Positions 1 through 9,233 of a stretch of DNA of 64,000 bases are shown here, one piece after another. The stretch comes from VMDJ01 sp038144195 (GTDB lineage Bacteria > Pseudomonadota > Gammaproteobacteria > Chromatiales > Chromatiaceae): positions 1,426,001 through 1,490,000 of the forward strand of contig JAYQNH010000002.1 of the NCBI GenBank assembly GCA_038144195.1, written 5' to 3'. The translations under genes were made by a program, and so were the position numbers. The notes beneath the pieces were generated by a model, which was given only the letters and a program-made list of their open reading frames with translations, was not told the origin of the DNA and did no database searches. Numbering within the stretch: position 1 is the first letter of the stretch; the number at the start of each line of letters is the position of its first letter.

Positions 1-879
1 TCGGTTATTGCGCGTGGCACGCCAGGTTTCTCTGGTGCTGATCTTGCTAACTTGGTTAACGAGGCGGCGTTGTTCGCTGCTCGTGCAGACAAGCGCTTAG
101 TCGACATGGATGATATGGAGAAAGCTAAAGACAAAATCATGATGGGTGCTGAGCGCCGATCAATGGCAATGAAAGAAGACGAAAAGCGTTTAACGGCTTA
201 TCACGAAGCAGGTCACGCGATCGTTGGTCTGAAAGTGCCATCACATGATCCGGTTTACAAAGTGTCGATCATTCCTCGTGGCCGTGCATTAGGTGTGACC
301 ATGTTCTTGCCAGAAGAAGATCGTTACAGCCATAGCAAAGAGCATCTTGAGAGTCAGATCTCTAGTTTGTTCGGTGGACGTATTGCTGAGGCGATTATCT
401 TCGGCGATAACTCGGTAACGACAGGTGCATCTAACGACATCATGCGTGCGACAGACATTGCACGAAACATGGTAACTAAATGGGGTCTTTCAGATCGCAT
501 GGGTCCATTGGCGTATGGTGAAGATGAAGGCGAAGTTTTCTTAGGTCGTTCTGTTACACAGCACAAAGCGATGTCGGATGACACAGCGCATGCGATAGAT
601 GAAGAGATCCGTTCATTGATTGATAACAATTACGATCGTGCGGAAGCTATCTTGAAAGATAATATGGATAAGCTGCATGCAATGGCAGATGCCTTGATGA
701 AGTTTGAGACCATTGATAGCGAGCAGATTGCCGACATTATGGAAGGTCGTGATCCTCGTCCACCAGCAGGTTGGGGTGATGATTCAGGTGATACCCCTGG
801 CGGTAATGCGCCATCAGCTGAAGTGAAAGAGGATGACAAAGCAGAAAAGCCAATTGGTGGTCCTGCGGGTCAGCATTAA
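1..879 (+). CDS. ftsH: ATP-dependent zinc metalloprotease FtsH, C-terminal part
   Basis: The reading frame is open from base 1, so the gene began upstream of the window. What remains is the end of the AAA domain (GTPGFSGADLANLVNEAA, the second region of homology) followed by the M41 peptidase domain with the zinc motif HEAGH at bases 202-216. The tail is Gly/Pro/Asp-rich, as is usual for FtsH C-termini. FtsH is a membrane-anchored hexameric protease that degrades misfolded membrane proteins and short-lived regulators; its transmembrane N-terminus is outside the window. The gene is followed by a strong terminator and then folP, the common gammaproteobacterial order. Confidence 0.97.
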   Translation, partial: SVIARGTPGFSGADLANLVNEAALFAARADKRLVDMDDMEKAKDKIMMGAERRSMAMKEDEKRLTAYHEAGHAIVGLKVPSHDPVYKVSIIPRGRALGVTMFLPEEDRYSHSKEHLESQISSLFGGRIAEAIIFGDNSVTTGASNDIMRATDIARNMVTKWGLSDRMGPLAYGEDEGEVFLGRSVTQHKAMSDDTAHAIDEEIRSLIDNNYDRAEAILKDNMDKLHAMADALMKFETIDSEQIADIMEGRDPRPPAGWGDDSGDTPGGNAPSAEVKEDDKAEKPIGGPAGQH

Positions 880-902
880 TCATTCGCTTGATGTAACGTA
901 AG

Positions 903-929
903 AACCGGGAGCTTGCTCCCGGTTTTTTT
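903..929 (+). terminator. Rho-independent terminator after ftsH
   Basis: A 9-bp perfect stem (903-911 with 916-924) with a 4-base loop is followed by a run of seven T. It separates ftsH from folP by a few bases only, so folP transcription must start within or read through this element. Confidence 0.9.
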
Positions 930-942
930 ATGGACAGGTTAA

Positions 943-1752
943 ATGGCAACGATTGATCTTTCTCAAGCGCAGGTGATGGGCATCTTGAATGTCACGCCTG
1001 ACTCTTTCTCGGATGGCGGTCGATTCACGGTACTTGATGATGCACTGCGTCAAGTGGACATGATGCAGAGAGAAGGCGCGACACTGGTTGATGTTGGTGG
1101 CGAATCTACTCGCCCGGGTGCTCAAGCAGTCTCTGAGCAAGATGAACTCGATAGAGTAATTCCTGTGGTCGCTGCGATTCGCGAGCGATTTAAGATTGGC
1201 ATTTCTGTGGATACGAGTAAGACGGAAGTGATGCGTCAGGCAGTGGCTGCTGGGGCGTCGATGATCAATGACGTGAATGCCTTACGCGCTGAGGGTGCAA
1301 TGCCGCTCATGGCTGAAATGAATGTGCCAGTGTGTTTGATGCACATGCAGGGTGAGCCAAGAACCATGCAAGCCGATCCTCAGTATTCTGATGTTGTGGC
1401 CGATGTTGAGCGCTTTCTGCTCAATCAAGCGCAGATATTGCTTGATGCTGGGGTCGCAAAATCACAGATTTGTATTGACCCAGGTTTTGGCTTTGGAAAG
1501 ACGCTTGAGCACAATCTGGCATTGTTTAATGCCATTCCGCGCCTGGCGGCACATGGCTTTGCAGTGCTTGTCGGTGTATCGCGCAAATCGATGTTAGGTC
1601 AGATTACAGGTCGCGAGACATCAGAGAGAATGCCAGGTAGTGTTGCTGCTGCGTTGCTTGCCTGGGAAAAAGGCGCGAAAATACTCAGAGTTCATGACGT
1701 AGCCGAAACAATCGATGCGTTGAAACTATGGAAGGCAATTAATAACCGATAA
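943..1752 (+). CDS. folP: Dihydropteroate synthase
   Basis: A 269-residue protein that condenses p-aminobenzoate with dihydropterin pyrophosphate in folate synthesis; it is the sulfonamide target. Both signature segments are present: MGILNVTPDSFSDGG near residue 12 and DVGGESTRPGA near residue 47. The later GFGFGKT and GVSRKS segments of the pterin/phosphate site also follow. The ATG at 943 has a GGACAGG ribosome site about 5 bases upstream. The start is slightly shorter than in E. coli, but the full TIM barrel is present. Downstream, glmM begins 13 bases later, so the two are probably co-transcribed. Confidence 0.97.
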   Translation: MATIDLSQAQVMGILNVTPDSFSDGGRFTVLDDALRQVDMMQREGATLVDVGGESTRPGAQAVSEQDELDRVIPVVAAIRERFKIGISVDTSKTEVMRQAVAAGASMINDVNALRAEGAMPLMAEMNVPVCLMHMQGEPRTMQADPQYSDVVADVERFLLNQAQILLDAGVAKSQICIDPGFGFGKTLEHNLALFNAIPRLAAHGFAVLVGVSRKSMLGQITGRETSERMPGSVAAALLAWEKGAKILRVHDVAETIDALKLWKAINNR

Positions 1753-1765
1753 CAAGGATGCAAAG

Positions 1766-3109
1766 ATGAGTCGCAAATATTTTGGAACAGATGGTGTACG
1801 TGGTCGTGTTGGTGATGCGGTCATTAATCCTGAGTTTGTCTTAAAGCTCGGTTGGGCTGCGGGCAAAGTGCTTGGTGGTAAGTCCGGCGGTAAAGTGCTG
1901 ATCGGTAAAGACACCCGTATCTCCGGTTATATGTTTGAGTCAGCGCTTGAAGCAGGACTATCTGCTGCAGGCCTAGATGTGCGTCTTCTTGGTCCTATGC
2001 CAACCCCTGCAATTGCGTATCTGACACGAACGTTGAGAGCCAGTGCGGGCATTGTGATCAGCGCATCACACAATCCTTATTACGATAATGGCATCAAGTT
2101 TTTCTCAGCCGGTGGCGAGAAGCTTCCGGATGAAGTTGAGCTTGAGATAGAAGCGATGCTGGACCAACCAATGACAACGGTTGCGTCGGAGGCGCTCGGT
2201 AAAGTTAAGCGTATTGAAGATGCGCGAGGCCGTTATATTGAATTTTGTAAATCGACCATTCCTTCGCGCCTTTCTTTAAAAGGTCTTCGTGTGGTGGTGG
2301 ATTGCGCAAATGGTGCGACGTACCACATTGCTCCAGATGTATTCCGTGAGCTTGGTGCTGATGTGATTGCGGTTGGTAATGAGCCCGACGGTTTAAATAT
2401 CAATGAAAAGGCGTGGGCGCGACGCATCCTGAGAATTTGGCAGCGGTTGTTAAAGAGCTTCGTGCAGATATTGGCATCTCATTGGATGGCGATGGTGACC
2501 GTTTGGTCATGGTTGATGCTGACGGTGAAATTCGAGATGGTGACGAGGTGCTTTATGTTCTTGCGTTGTCTCGCCTAAGTAGCAATGCCATACGTGGAGA
2601 TGTGGTCGGTACCTTGATGACCAATCTCGGTCTTGAGGTCGCTCTTAAAGAAAAGGGCATCGGTCTGTCCCGTGTGAATGTTGGTGACCGGTATATTCTC
2701 GAAAAATTACTCAAAGAAGATTGGGTGATCGGCGGTGAGCCGTCAGGTCATATTATCTGTCTAGATCGCACCACAACTGGCGATGGCATTGTGTCTGCTC
2801 TTCAGGTGCTGGCAGAAATGAATAAAACGGGCAAAAGCTTAGCTGAACTTTGCTCGGGCATGACTAAATATCCGCAGGTTCTGATTAACGTTAAATTGGG
2901 CGACGCTGTTGCGAAAGAGATCATGCAAAAAGTCTCAGGTAACCGAAGCCGTTGCGGCGGTAGAGGCTGAAATGGGTGACACTGGTCGAGTGCTTTTGCG
3001 CCCATCAGGTACTGAGCCGCTTATTCGCGTGATGGTTGAAGGATCTGATGCTGATCAGGTGCAGCGCAAAGCGGAGCAAATTGCCGACGCCGTGCGTTCG
3101 ACGGTCTAA
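1766..3109 (+). CDS. glmM: Phosphoglucosamine mutase, two frame breaks
   Basis: GlmM converts glucosamine-6-phosphate to glucosamine-1-phosphate for peptidoglycan and LPS synthesis. The frame from 1766 gives the N-terminus (SRKYFGTDGVRG) and the phosphoserine loop GIVISASHNPYYDNG. It breaks near 2411-2417, where one base appears missing in NINEK..GATHPENL. The next frame carries the metal loop DGDGDR and breaks at the A5 run 2927-2931, where one A appears extra. The third frame supplies VLLRPSGTEPLIRVMVEG, the phosphate-binding C-terminus. Together they make a family-typical protein of about 447 residues. Because glmM is normally essential, I read both breaks as sequence errors. Confidence 0.9.
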
Positions 3110-3139
3110 ATCCCACACTGTAAAACGCGGCTAAATGCG

Positions 3140-3168
3140 TTGATTTTAAAGGCTTGTGCCGGTAAAAT
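3140..3168 (+). promoter_or_regulatory. Probable sigma-70 promoter for tpiA-secG
   Basis: TTGATT (3140-3145) and TAAAAT (3163-3168) are separated by exactly 17 bases in the gap between glmM and tpiA, 46 bases before the tpiA start. Each hexamer matches consensus at about five of six positions. Confidence 0.6.
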
Positions 3169-3214
3169 ACGCCGCCTTGTTATGTGCTCAGAATAAAAGA
3201 GAAGTAGGTAAAAG

Positions 3215-3970
3215 ATGCGTCAACCTTTAGTCGCCGGTAACTGGAAAATGAATGGCTCTCGTGACAGCGTAAAAGCGTTGTTGGATGGTCTAAAAGCAGG
3301 TATTTCAACGGTTACTACTGCTGAGGTTGCGGTTTGTTGCCCACACGCTTATTTGGCTGATGTGCAGGCTTCACTGACTGGCTCTGCGATTGCGTGGGGT
3401 GGTCAGGATGTCTCGATTCATGACTCTGGTGCCTACACCGGTGAAACTGCGGGCTCAATGCTGACCGACTTCGGTGCAAAGTTCGTGATCATAGGTCACT
3501 CTGAGCGTCGTCAGTATCACGGCGAGACCGATCAGCAAGTGGCGGAGAAATTCTTAGCTGCTCGTAAAAACGGGTTGATTCCTTTGTTTTGCATTGGCGA
3601 AACATTGGAAGAGCGCGAAAGTGGTGTGATGGAGCAGGTGATTGCGCGTCAAGTTGATGCGGTAATCGAGCACTGTGGTATCTCAATGTTGGGTGAAGGC
3701 GTTATTGCCTATGAGCCTGTTTGGGCGATTGGTACTGGCGTAACTGCGTCTCCAGAGCAAGCGCAAGAAGTGCATGCGTTTATTCGTGCACGCATTGCTG
3801 AAAAAGATGCGACTGTCGCTGAAAAGATTCAGATTCTTTACGGTGGCAGCATGAACCCTGCGAATGCTGCTGAGTTGATGGCTCAAGCGGATATTGATGG
3901 TGGTTTGATTGGTGGTGCTTCATTGAAGCCCGAGGATTTCTTGGCGGTATGCACAGCGGCTAACCGTTAA
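3215..3970 (+). CDS. tpiA: Triosephosphate isomerase
   Basis: A 251-residue glycolytic enzyme interconverting glyceraldehyde-3-phosphate and dihydroxyacetone phosphate. It has the N-terminal AGNWKMNGS with the catalytic Lys, the GHSERR motif with the catalytic His, the AYEPVWAIGTG loop with the catalytic Glu, and the C-terminal YGGSMNPAN and GLIGGASL phosphate site. Length and motif order are normal. The gene precedes secG by 19 bases, as in many gammaproteobacteria. Confidence 0.98.
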   Translation: MRQPLVAGNWKMNGSRDSVKALLDGLKAGISTVTTAEVAVCCPHAYLADVQASLTGSAIAWGGQDVSIHDSGAYTGETAGSMLTDFGAKFVIIGHSERRQYHGETDQQVAEKFLAARKNGLIPLFCIGETLEERESGVMEQVIARQVDAVIEHCGISMLGEGVIAYEPVWAIGTGVTASPEQAQEVHAFIRARIAEKDATVAEKIQILYGGSMNPANAAELMAQADIDGGLIGGASLKPEDFLAVCTAANR

Positions 3971-3989
3971 GCAAAACGAAGATTAGGTT

Positions 3990-4358
3990 ATGGAAACAGT
4001 ACTTGTTGTTGTTCATTTATTTTTAGCGATCGGCCTTGTTGGCTTGATCCTTATTCAGCACGGTAAAGGTGCGGATATGGGTGCAGCATTTGGTGCTGGC
4101 GGCGCTGGAAGTGTCTTTGGCTCATCGGGTGCGGGTAACTTCCTGTCACGTACGACGGGTGTGTTAGCGATTGCTTTTTTCATTACAAGTTTGGCTTTGG
4201 CTTACTTTGCGATGAATACCAGTGATAAAGGCTCGGTGATGGCAAATGCTGCTGTTGAGCAACCAGTTACGGCTCAGCCTGCGCAAACTGATTTGCCAGT
4301 GATCCCTGAAGCTGCAGCGCCGAAAAACGACGGATCGGACGTACCGACTGTTAAATAA
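3990..4358 (+). CDS. secG: Preprotein translocase subunit SecG
   Basis: A 122-residue small membrane protein of the SecYEG channel. It begins with a hydrophobic helix (about residues 3-22), then the typical Gly/Ala-rich loop GADMGAAFGAGGAGSVFGS and the SRTTG segment, followed by a second helix. The Pro/Ala-rich tail is variable in this family. Its position between tpiA and a leucine tRNA is the conserved genome context and supports the call. Confidence 0.95.
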   Translation: METVLVVVHLFLAIGLVGLILIQHGKGADMGAAFGAGGAGSVFGSSGAGNFLSRTTGVLAIAFFITSLALAYFAMNTSDKGSVMANAAVEQPVTAQPAQTDLPVIPEAAAPKNDGSDVPTVK

Positions 4359-4364
4359 GAGTTA

Positions 4365-4448
4365 GCCCAAGTGGTGGAATTGGTAGACACGCCATCTTGA
4401 GGGGTGGTAGCTTAGGCTGTGCCGGTTCAAGTCCGGCCTTGGGCACCA
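4365..4448 (+). tRNA. tRNA-Leu (anticodon GAG)
   Basis: The 84-nt sequence has acceptor arm GCCCAAG (4365-4371) pairing with CTTGGGC (4438-4444), an encoded ACCA end, a leucine-type long variable arm, and a T arm with GGTTCAAGTCC. The anticodon stem CCATC/GGTGG encloses the loop TTGAGGG, giving anticodon GAG. It starts 6 bases after secG, so it is probably processed from the secG transcript. Confidence 0.95.
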
Positions 4449-4452
4449 ATTC

Positions 4453-4489
4453 AAAACGGTATCGATAGAAATATTGATACCGTTTTTTT
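4453..4489 (+). terminator. Rho-independent terminator after tRNA-Leu
   Basis: An 11-bp stem (4453-4463 with 4476-4486) with a T run through 4489 follows the tRNA by 4 bases. It closes the tpiA-secG-tRNA unit. Confidence 0.88.
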
Positions 4490-4637
4490 ATGCCCAGAAA
4501 AAATAATAAATTGACCTATAAAATCAATAGCTTGTAGGGGGCGCTTTATTTGACACTAAGGTCTATCCCTAGCTAAGCTTTATCCGTTAAATTGCCCTTA
4601 AATAATAAAATAATAAACAAGTAGTGGAGGTGGCAGA
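4490..4637 (+). promoter_or_regulatory. Leader region of the nuo operon, weak promoter candidate
   Basis: This AT-rich 148-bp gap lies between a terminator and nuoA, so the nuo promoter should be here. The best candidate is TTGACA at 4550-4555 with a poor -10 (TAAGCT, 4574-4579, spacing 18). GGAGG at 4626-4630 is the nuoA ribosome site, 7 bases before the GTG start. No operator was recognised. Confidence 0.35.
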
Positions 4638-4994
4638 GTGCTGGAAAACTATCTGCCAATCTTAGTTTTCATCTGGGCTGGTATTGTCGTTGGCATGCTA
4701 GTCCTAGGTATCGGTTTGGCTTTAGCTCCAAGTCGTCCTGACCCCGCAAAAAACTCACCGTTTGAGTGTGGTTTCGAGGCGTTTGAAGACGCGCGCATGA
4801 AATTTGATGTGCGTTATTACCTCGTGGCAATTCTCTTCATAATTTTCGACCTTGAGATCGCTTTCCTTTTCCCATGGGCGGTAGCGCTTGATGACATTGG
4901 TATGGCGGGTTTCTGGGCAATGATGATTTTCTTAGGCTTGCTTGTTGTTGGCTTTATTTACGAATGGAAGAAGGGTGCGCTGGAATGGGAATAG
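4638..4994 (+). CDS. nuoA: NADH-quinone oxidoreductase subunit A
   Basis: A 118-residue membrane subunit of complex I with three hydrophobic segments. It carries the family signature NSPFECGFEAFEDARMKFDVRYYL (split by the first loop) and a second acidic helix IIFDLEIAFLFPWA. The GTG start at 4638 is supported by GGAGG 7 bases upstream. It begins the nuoA-N operon and overlaps nuoB by 10 bases. Confidence 0.96.
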   Translation: MLENYLPILVFIWAGIVVGMLVLGIGLALAPSRPDPAKNSPFECGFEAFEDARMKFDVRYYLVAILFIIFDLEIAFLFPWAVALDDIGMAGFWAMMIFLGLLVVGFIYEWKKGALEWE

Positions 4995-5461
4995 AAGGCG
5001 TTCTTGAGCAGGGTTTTGTTACCACCTCTGCTGACAAACTCATCAACTGGGCACGCACTGGCTCGATGTGGCCTGTGACCTTTGGCTTAGCTTGCTGCGC
5101 GGTTGAAATGATGCACGCAGCGGCATCTCGCTACGATATTGACCGTTTTGGCATGGTGTTCCGTCCATCGCCTCGTCAGTCTGACGTGATGATTGTTGCG
5201 GGCCCCTTAGTTAACAAAATGGCACCTGCGCTACGCAAGGTTTATGACCAGATGGCTGAGCCTCGTTGGGTAATTTCAATGGGTTCTTGCGCGAATGGCG
5301 GTGGTTATTATCACTACTCTTATTCGGTGGTTCGTGGGTGTGATCGTATTGTGCCGGTCGATGTTTATGTGCCGGGTTGTCCGCCAACCGCAGAAGCGCT
5401 GCTTTACGGCATTCTCCAGTTGCACGACAAAATTCGTCGCACCAACACCATAGCCCGCTAA
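4985..5461 (+). CDS. nuoB: NADH-quinone oxidoreductase subunit B
   Basis: This 158-residue peripheral-arm subunit carries the terminal [4Fe-4S] cluster N2 that hands electrons to quinone. Ligand segments are visible: the tandem Cys in LACCAVEMM, the GSC of SMGSCANGG and the last Cys in CPGCPPT. I chose the ATG at 4985 (MGIEGVLEQGF), the usual family start, over an in-frame ATG at 4964 that would only extend it into nuoA. The overlap suggests translational coupling. Confidence 0.96.
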   Translation: MGIEGVLEQGFVTTSADKLINWARTGSMWPVTFGLACCAVEMMHAAASRYDIDRFGMVFRPSPRQSDVMIVAGPLVNKMAPALRKVYDQMAEPRWVISMGSCANGGGYYHYSYSVVRGCDRIVPVDVYVPGCPPTAEALLYGILQLHDKIRRTNTIAR

Positions 5462-5475
5462 GTCGAGAGTTCACG

Positions 5476-6186
5476 ATGAGTTACGAAGATCGTTTAGATG
5501 ACTTAGTGGATGCGCTGGAAGAACGCCTCGAAGATTTCGAGGGTTTGTCTATCAAGCGCGAATATGAAGAGGTGACCTTAACGGTGCCTCGCGAACAGCT
5601 ACTTTCGGTAATGCAGCTACTGCGTCGTCACAAAGATATCTCAATGGATAGCTGTATCGATGTTGTCGGTGTCGATTATGCCGATTACGGTAAGTCTGAA
5701 TGGGTGACAAAGTCGACTGAAGGCGGCTTCTCTCGAGGCGTTGATCGCAACAAGCCGGAATGTAATCCGGAAAATCGTTTTGCGGTGACCTATCACCTGA
5801 TTTCAATTGCACACAATGTGCGTATGCGCGTTAAAACCTACCTTGATGCGCGTCAGCCTATCGTGGATTCAGTTACTTCTGTCTGGGCAAGTGCTAACTG
5901 GCATGAGCGCGAAACGTTTGATTTATACGGCATTTTGTTTGCAGGGCATCCCGACTTACGTCGCATCCTGACCGACTATGGCTTTATTGGTCATCCATTC
6001 CGTAAAGACTTCCCACTTATTGGTGAAGTTGAGATGCGCTACGACGCCGAACAGAGTCGCGTGATTTATCAGCCAGTCAGCATTGAGCCGCGCACTCTAG
6101 TGCCGCGTGTTATCCGTGATGACTTGCGTTACGAAGAGGGCTGGAAGCCTGAAGTTGAGGAACCAGCGGAGGCTGACAATGCCTGA
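5476..6186 (+). CDS. nuoC: NADH-quinone oxidoreductase subunit C
   Basis: The 236-residue 30-kDa subunit of the peripheral arm. The conserved block WHERETFDLYGILFAGHPDLRRILTDYGF (seen as consecutive segments from about residue 140) and GHPFRKDFPL are present. The ATG at 5476 follows nuoB by 14 bases; a longer frame exists but runs back into nuoB. It is separate from nuoD, unlike enteric nuoCD, which helps place the organism. It overlaps nuoD by 8 bases. Confidence 0.96.
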   Translation: MSYEDRLDDLVDALEERLEDFEGLSIKREYEEVTLTVPREQLLSVMQLLRRHKDISMDSCIDVVGVDYADYGKSEWVTKSTEGGFSRGVDRNKPECNPENRFAVTYHLISIAHNVRMRVKTYLDARQPIVDSVTSVWASANWHERETFDLYGILFAGHPDLRRILTDYGFIGHPFRKDFPLIGEVEMRYDAEQSRVIYQPVSIEPRTLVPRVIRDDLRYEEGWKPEVEEPAEADNA

Positions 6187-7432
6187 GATTCGTAACTACA
6201 CATTGAATTTTGGTCCAGCTCACCCAGCGGCGCACGGTGTATTGCGTTTGGTTCTTGAGATGGATGGCGAGGTTATCGAGCGTGCTGACCCGCACGTTGG
6301 CTTGTTGCACCGTGGTACCGAAAAGCTAGCTGAAAGTAAGCCATACAATCAATCCATTGGTTACATGGATCGACTCGATTACGTTTCGATGATGTGTAAC
6401 GAGCACGGCTATGTGCGTGCTATTGAAAAGCTTGTGGGTGTCGAAGCGCCGATTCGCGCGCAATACATTCGCACCATGTATGACGAGATCACTCGTATCT
6501 TGAACCACCTGATGTGGCTCGGTACGCACGCACTCGACGTTGGTGCAATGACAATGTTCTTGTACTGCTTCCGTGAGCGTGAAGACTTGATGGATTGTTA
6601 CGAGGCGGTCTCTGGTGCTCGTATGCACGCGACTTACTATCGTCCCGGTGGTGTGTATCGTGACTTGCCTGATCAGATGCCGCGTTTTGAAGCAGGTCGT
6701 TTCTGCAGTGAGAAGGACGCTAAGCGTCGTAATGCGAATCGTGAAGGTTCATTGCTCGACTTCATTGAAGACTTTGCTGATCGCTTCCCTGGCTTGGTTG
6801 ATGAATATGAAACCTTGCTTACGGATAACCGTATTTGGAAGCAGCGTACCGTAGGCATTGGTGTTGTTACGCCAGAACGTGCACGTCAGCTTGGCTTTAC
6901 TGGTCCGATGCTGCGTGGTTCAGGCATCGCATGGGATTTGCGTAAGAAGCAGCCTTATGCGGCTTACAACAACATAGATTTTGATATTCCGATTGGCACC
7001 AACGGTGATTGCTATGACCGTTATCTTGTGCGCGTTGCAGAGATGCGCCAATCAGCAAGCATCATTAAGCAATGTGTTGCATGGCTGCGTGAGAACCCGG
7101 GTCCGGTGATGATTGAAGATCATAAGATCTCGCCACCAAAGCGTTCGGATATGAAGGGTGATATGGAATCATTGATTCACCACTTCAAACTATTTACCGA
7201 AGGCTTCTGCCCGCCAGAAGGTGAGGTGTATGCCGCGGTTGAAGCACCTAAGGGTGAGTTTGGTTGCTACATCGTCTCTGATGGTGCTAACAAACCTTAC
7301 CGTCTTAAAGTACGTGCACCTGGTTTTACCCATTTGGCCGCAATGAACGAAATGGCAAAGGGCCACATGTTGGCCGACGTGGTAGCGATTATCGGCACCA
7401 TGGATATCGTATTTGGAGAGATCGACCGATGA
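6179..7432 (+). CDS. nuoD: NADH-quinone oxidoreductase subunit D
   Basis: The 417-residue 49-kDa subunit, which forms the quinone-binding cavity together with NuoB. It starts with the typical NYTLNFGPAHPAAHGVLRL and has LLHRGTEKL, the LDYVSMMCNEH segment and the C-terminal DVVAIIGTMDIVFGEIDR. The ATG at 6179 overlaps the nuoC stop. Its own stop overlaps the nuoE start by 4 bases, so the nuoC-D-E genes are tightly coupled. Confidence 0.97.
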   Translation: MPEIRNYTLNFGPAHPAAHGVLRLVLEMDGEVIERADPHVGLLHRGTEKLAESKPYNQSIGYMDRLDYVSMMCNEHGYVRAIEKLVGVEAPIRAQYIRTMYDEITRILNHLMWLGTHALDVGAMTMFLYCFREREDLMDCYEAVSGARMHATYYRPGGVYRDLPDQMPRFEAGRFCSEKDAKRRNANREGSLLDFIEDFADRFPGLVDEYETLLTDNRIWKQRTVGIGVVTPERARQLGFTGPMLRGSGIAWDLRKKQPYAAYNNIDFDIPIGTNGDCYDRYLVRVAEMRQSASIIKQCVAWLRENPGPVMIEDHKISPPKRSDMKGDMESLIHHFKLFTEGFCPPEGEVYAAVEAPKGEFGCYIVSDGANKPYRLKVRAPGFTHLAAMNEMAKGHMLADVVAIIGTMDIVFGEIDR

Positions 7433-7961
7433 GTATGCGTGACGAGCCACAAATTCGCGTCGCCAAAGTCGAAGATAAAGATGCGTTGTTTACGCCCGAA
7501 GTGCGTGCGCAAATTAATAAAGAGATCGCAAAGTATCCAGAAGAGTGGCGTCAATCGGCCTGTATGGCTTCGCTGACAATTGTTCAGGATATGAATGGCG
7601 GGCATCTCACGAAAGAACTTATGGATCAGGTTGCTGATTATCTTGATATGCCGCCAATTGCGGTTTATGAAGTGGCGACATTTTATTCAATGTACGAACA
7701 CAAGCCAGTTGGTCGCCACAAGATCTGCTTGTGTACGAACGTGTCGTGCATGATCAATGGATCAGATGGGATCTTTGATCATCTCAAGCAGCGCTTAGGT
7801 GTTAAAGGTTTTGGTGAGGTTACCCCTGACGGCAAGTTCAGTATTAAAGAGGTTGAGTGTTTGGGTGCCTGTGGCGGAGCGCCGATGATGCAAATCGGTC
7901 ACTCGTATTACGAGAACCTAACCCTGAGTTGATCGATCAGATTTTGGATGATTTTGAGTAA
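7429..7961 (+). CDS. nuoE: NADH-quinone oxidoreductase subunit E, frame break near the end
   Basis: The 24-kDa subunit holding the [2Fe-2S] cluster N1a. Cluster ligands sit in CTNVSCMING and CLGACGGAPMM. The uncorrected frame stops at 7932 after YYENLTLS. Adding one base in the CCC run near 7921-7924 gives YYENLTPELIDQILDDFE, the usual NuoE ending, with a stop at 7959-7961, 3 bases before nuoF. I therefore extend the gene to 7961 and treat the break as a C-run miscall. Confidence 0.93.
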
Positions 7962-7964
7962 GTT

Positions 7965-9230
7965 ATGGCGAATGAAGTTTGTTTCCGTACCTTGCACAAG
8001 GATCGCTCTTGGAAGCTGGATACCTATGTCAGCGAAGGTGGTTATGAAGCGCTGAAGCAGATCTTGGAAAACAAGACCCCACCTGAAGACATCATTGAGA
8101 TGGTAAAAAAATCGGGTCTTCGTGGTCGTGGTGGTGCAGGCTTCCCAACAGGTTTGAAGTGGAGCTTTATTAACCGTGCGGCACCTGGTGATAAATACAT
8201 CGTGTGTAACTCAGACGAGGGTGAGCCGGGCACCTTTAAAGATCGCGATATTACGCGCTATAACCCACACGCTTTGATTGAAGGCATGATCATCGCTGGC
8301 TACACCATTGGTGCGGTTGCAGGTTACAACTATCTGCGTGGCGAGTTCTGGGAACCATATGAGCGTTTCGAAGAGGCACTGGAAGAAGCGCGTGCTGCGG
8401 GTCTTCTGGGCAAGAATATTCTTGGCACAGATTTCAGCTATGACATTCATACGCATTTAGGCGCAGGTGCCTACATTTGTGGCGAAGAAACTGCATTGCT
8501 TGAGTCGATCGAAGGCAAAAAAGGTCAGCCTCGTTTTAAGCCACCATTCCCTGCGATGTTCGGCTTGTATGGTCGTCCTACGGTGATTAACAACACCGAA
8601 ACATTAGCGTCTATTCCCGATATCGTTCGTCAAGGTCCTGACTGGTTCCGTGAGATTGGTGTTGAAAATAGTGGTGGCCCAAAACTGTTTTCAATCTCTG
8701 GCAATGTTGCGCGTCCTGGTAACTATGAAATACCGATGGGCACGCCATTTGCTGAGCTTCTTGAGATGGCTGGCGGCATGCGAGATGGTCGTCCGATCAA
8801 AGCCGTTATTCCTGGTGGTTCATCAGCACCCGTATTGCCCGGTGATGTGATGATGGACCTCACGATGGATTATCAAAGTATCCAAGATGCTGGATCAATG
8901 CTTGGTTCAGGTGCGGTGATCGTAATGGACGATACCAACTGCATGGTAAAGGTCCTTGAGCGTATTTCTTATTTCTACTACGAAGAGTCGTGTGGTCAAT
9001 GTACGCCATGCCGTGAAGGTACTGGCTGGATGCACCGCGTGGTTAAGCGTATTGAGCATGGTCAAGGTCGCATGGAAGATTTGGATCTACTTGATGACGT
9101 TGCTCAAAAGATTATGGGTAAAACAATTTGTGCTCTAGGTGATGCAGCAGCATTACCGGTTGCTAGCTTTGTTAAACATTTCCGTGATGAATTTGCTTAT
9201 CACGTTGAACACAAGAAGTGCATGGTGTAA
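7965..9230 (+). CDS. nuoF: NADH-quinone oxidoreductase subunit F
   Basis: This 421-residue subunit binds NADH, FMN and the [4Fe-4S] cluster N3. The NADH/FMN motif GRGGAGFPTG is at residues 54-63, and NSDEGEPGTFKDRDI follows. The N3 ligands are Cys343, Cys346, Cys349 (SCGQCTPC) and Cys389 (TICALGD). It lies 3 bases after nuoE and 3 bases before nuoG. Confidence 0.97.
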   Translation: MANEVCFRTLHKDRSWKLDTYVSEGGYEALKQILENKTPPEDIIEMVKKSGLRGRGGAGFPTGLKWSFINRAAPGDKYIVCNSDEGEPGTFKDRDITRYNPHALIEGMIIAGYTIGAVAGYNYLRGEFWEPYERFEEALEEARAAGLLGKNILGTDFSYDIHTHLGAGAYICGEETALLESIEGKKGQPRFKPPFPAMFGLYGRPTVINNTETLASIPDIVRQGPDWFREIGVENSGGPKLFSISGNVARPGNYEIPMGTPFAELLEMAGGMRDGRPIKAVIPGGSSAPVLPGDVMMDLTMDYQSIQDAGSMLGSGAVIVMDDTNCMVKVLERISYFYYEESCGQCTPCREGTGWMHRVVKRIEHGQGRMEDLDLLDDVAQKIMGKTICALGDAAALPVASFVKHFRDEFAYHVEHKKCMV

Positions 9231-9233
9231 CGC

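Noticed and set aside
2413..3109. Separate small genes in the second half of glmM
   Set aside because: They are continuations of GlmM in other frames; motif order DGDGDR then RPSGTEPL is that of one protein.
4964..4984. Longer NuoB start at 4964
   Set aside because: The extra residues are encoded by the end of nuoA and do not match the NuoB N-terminus; ATG 4985 does.
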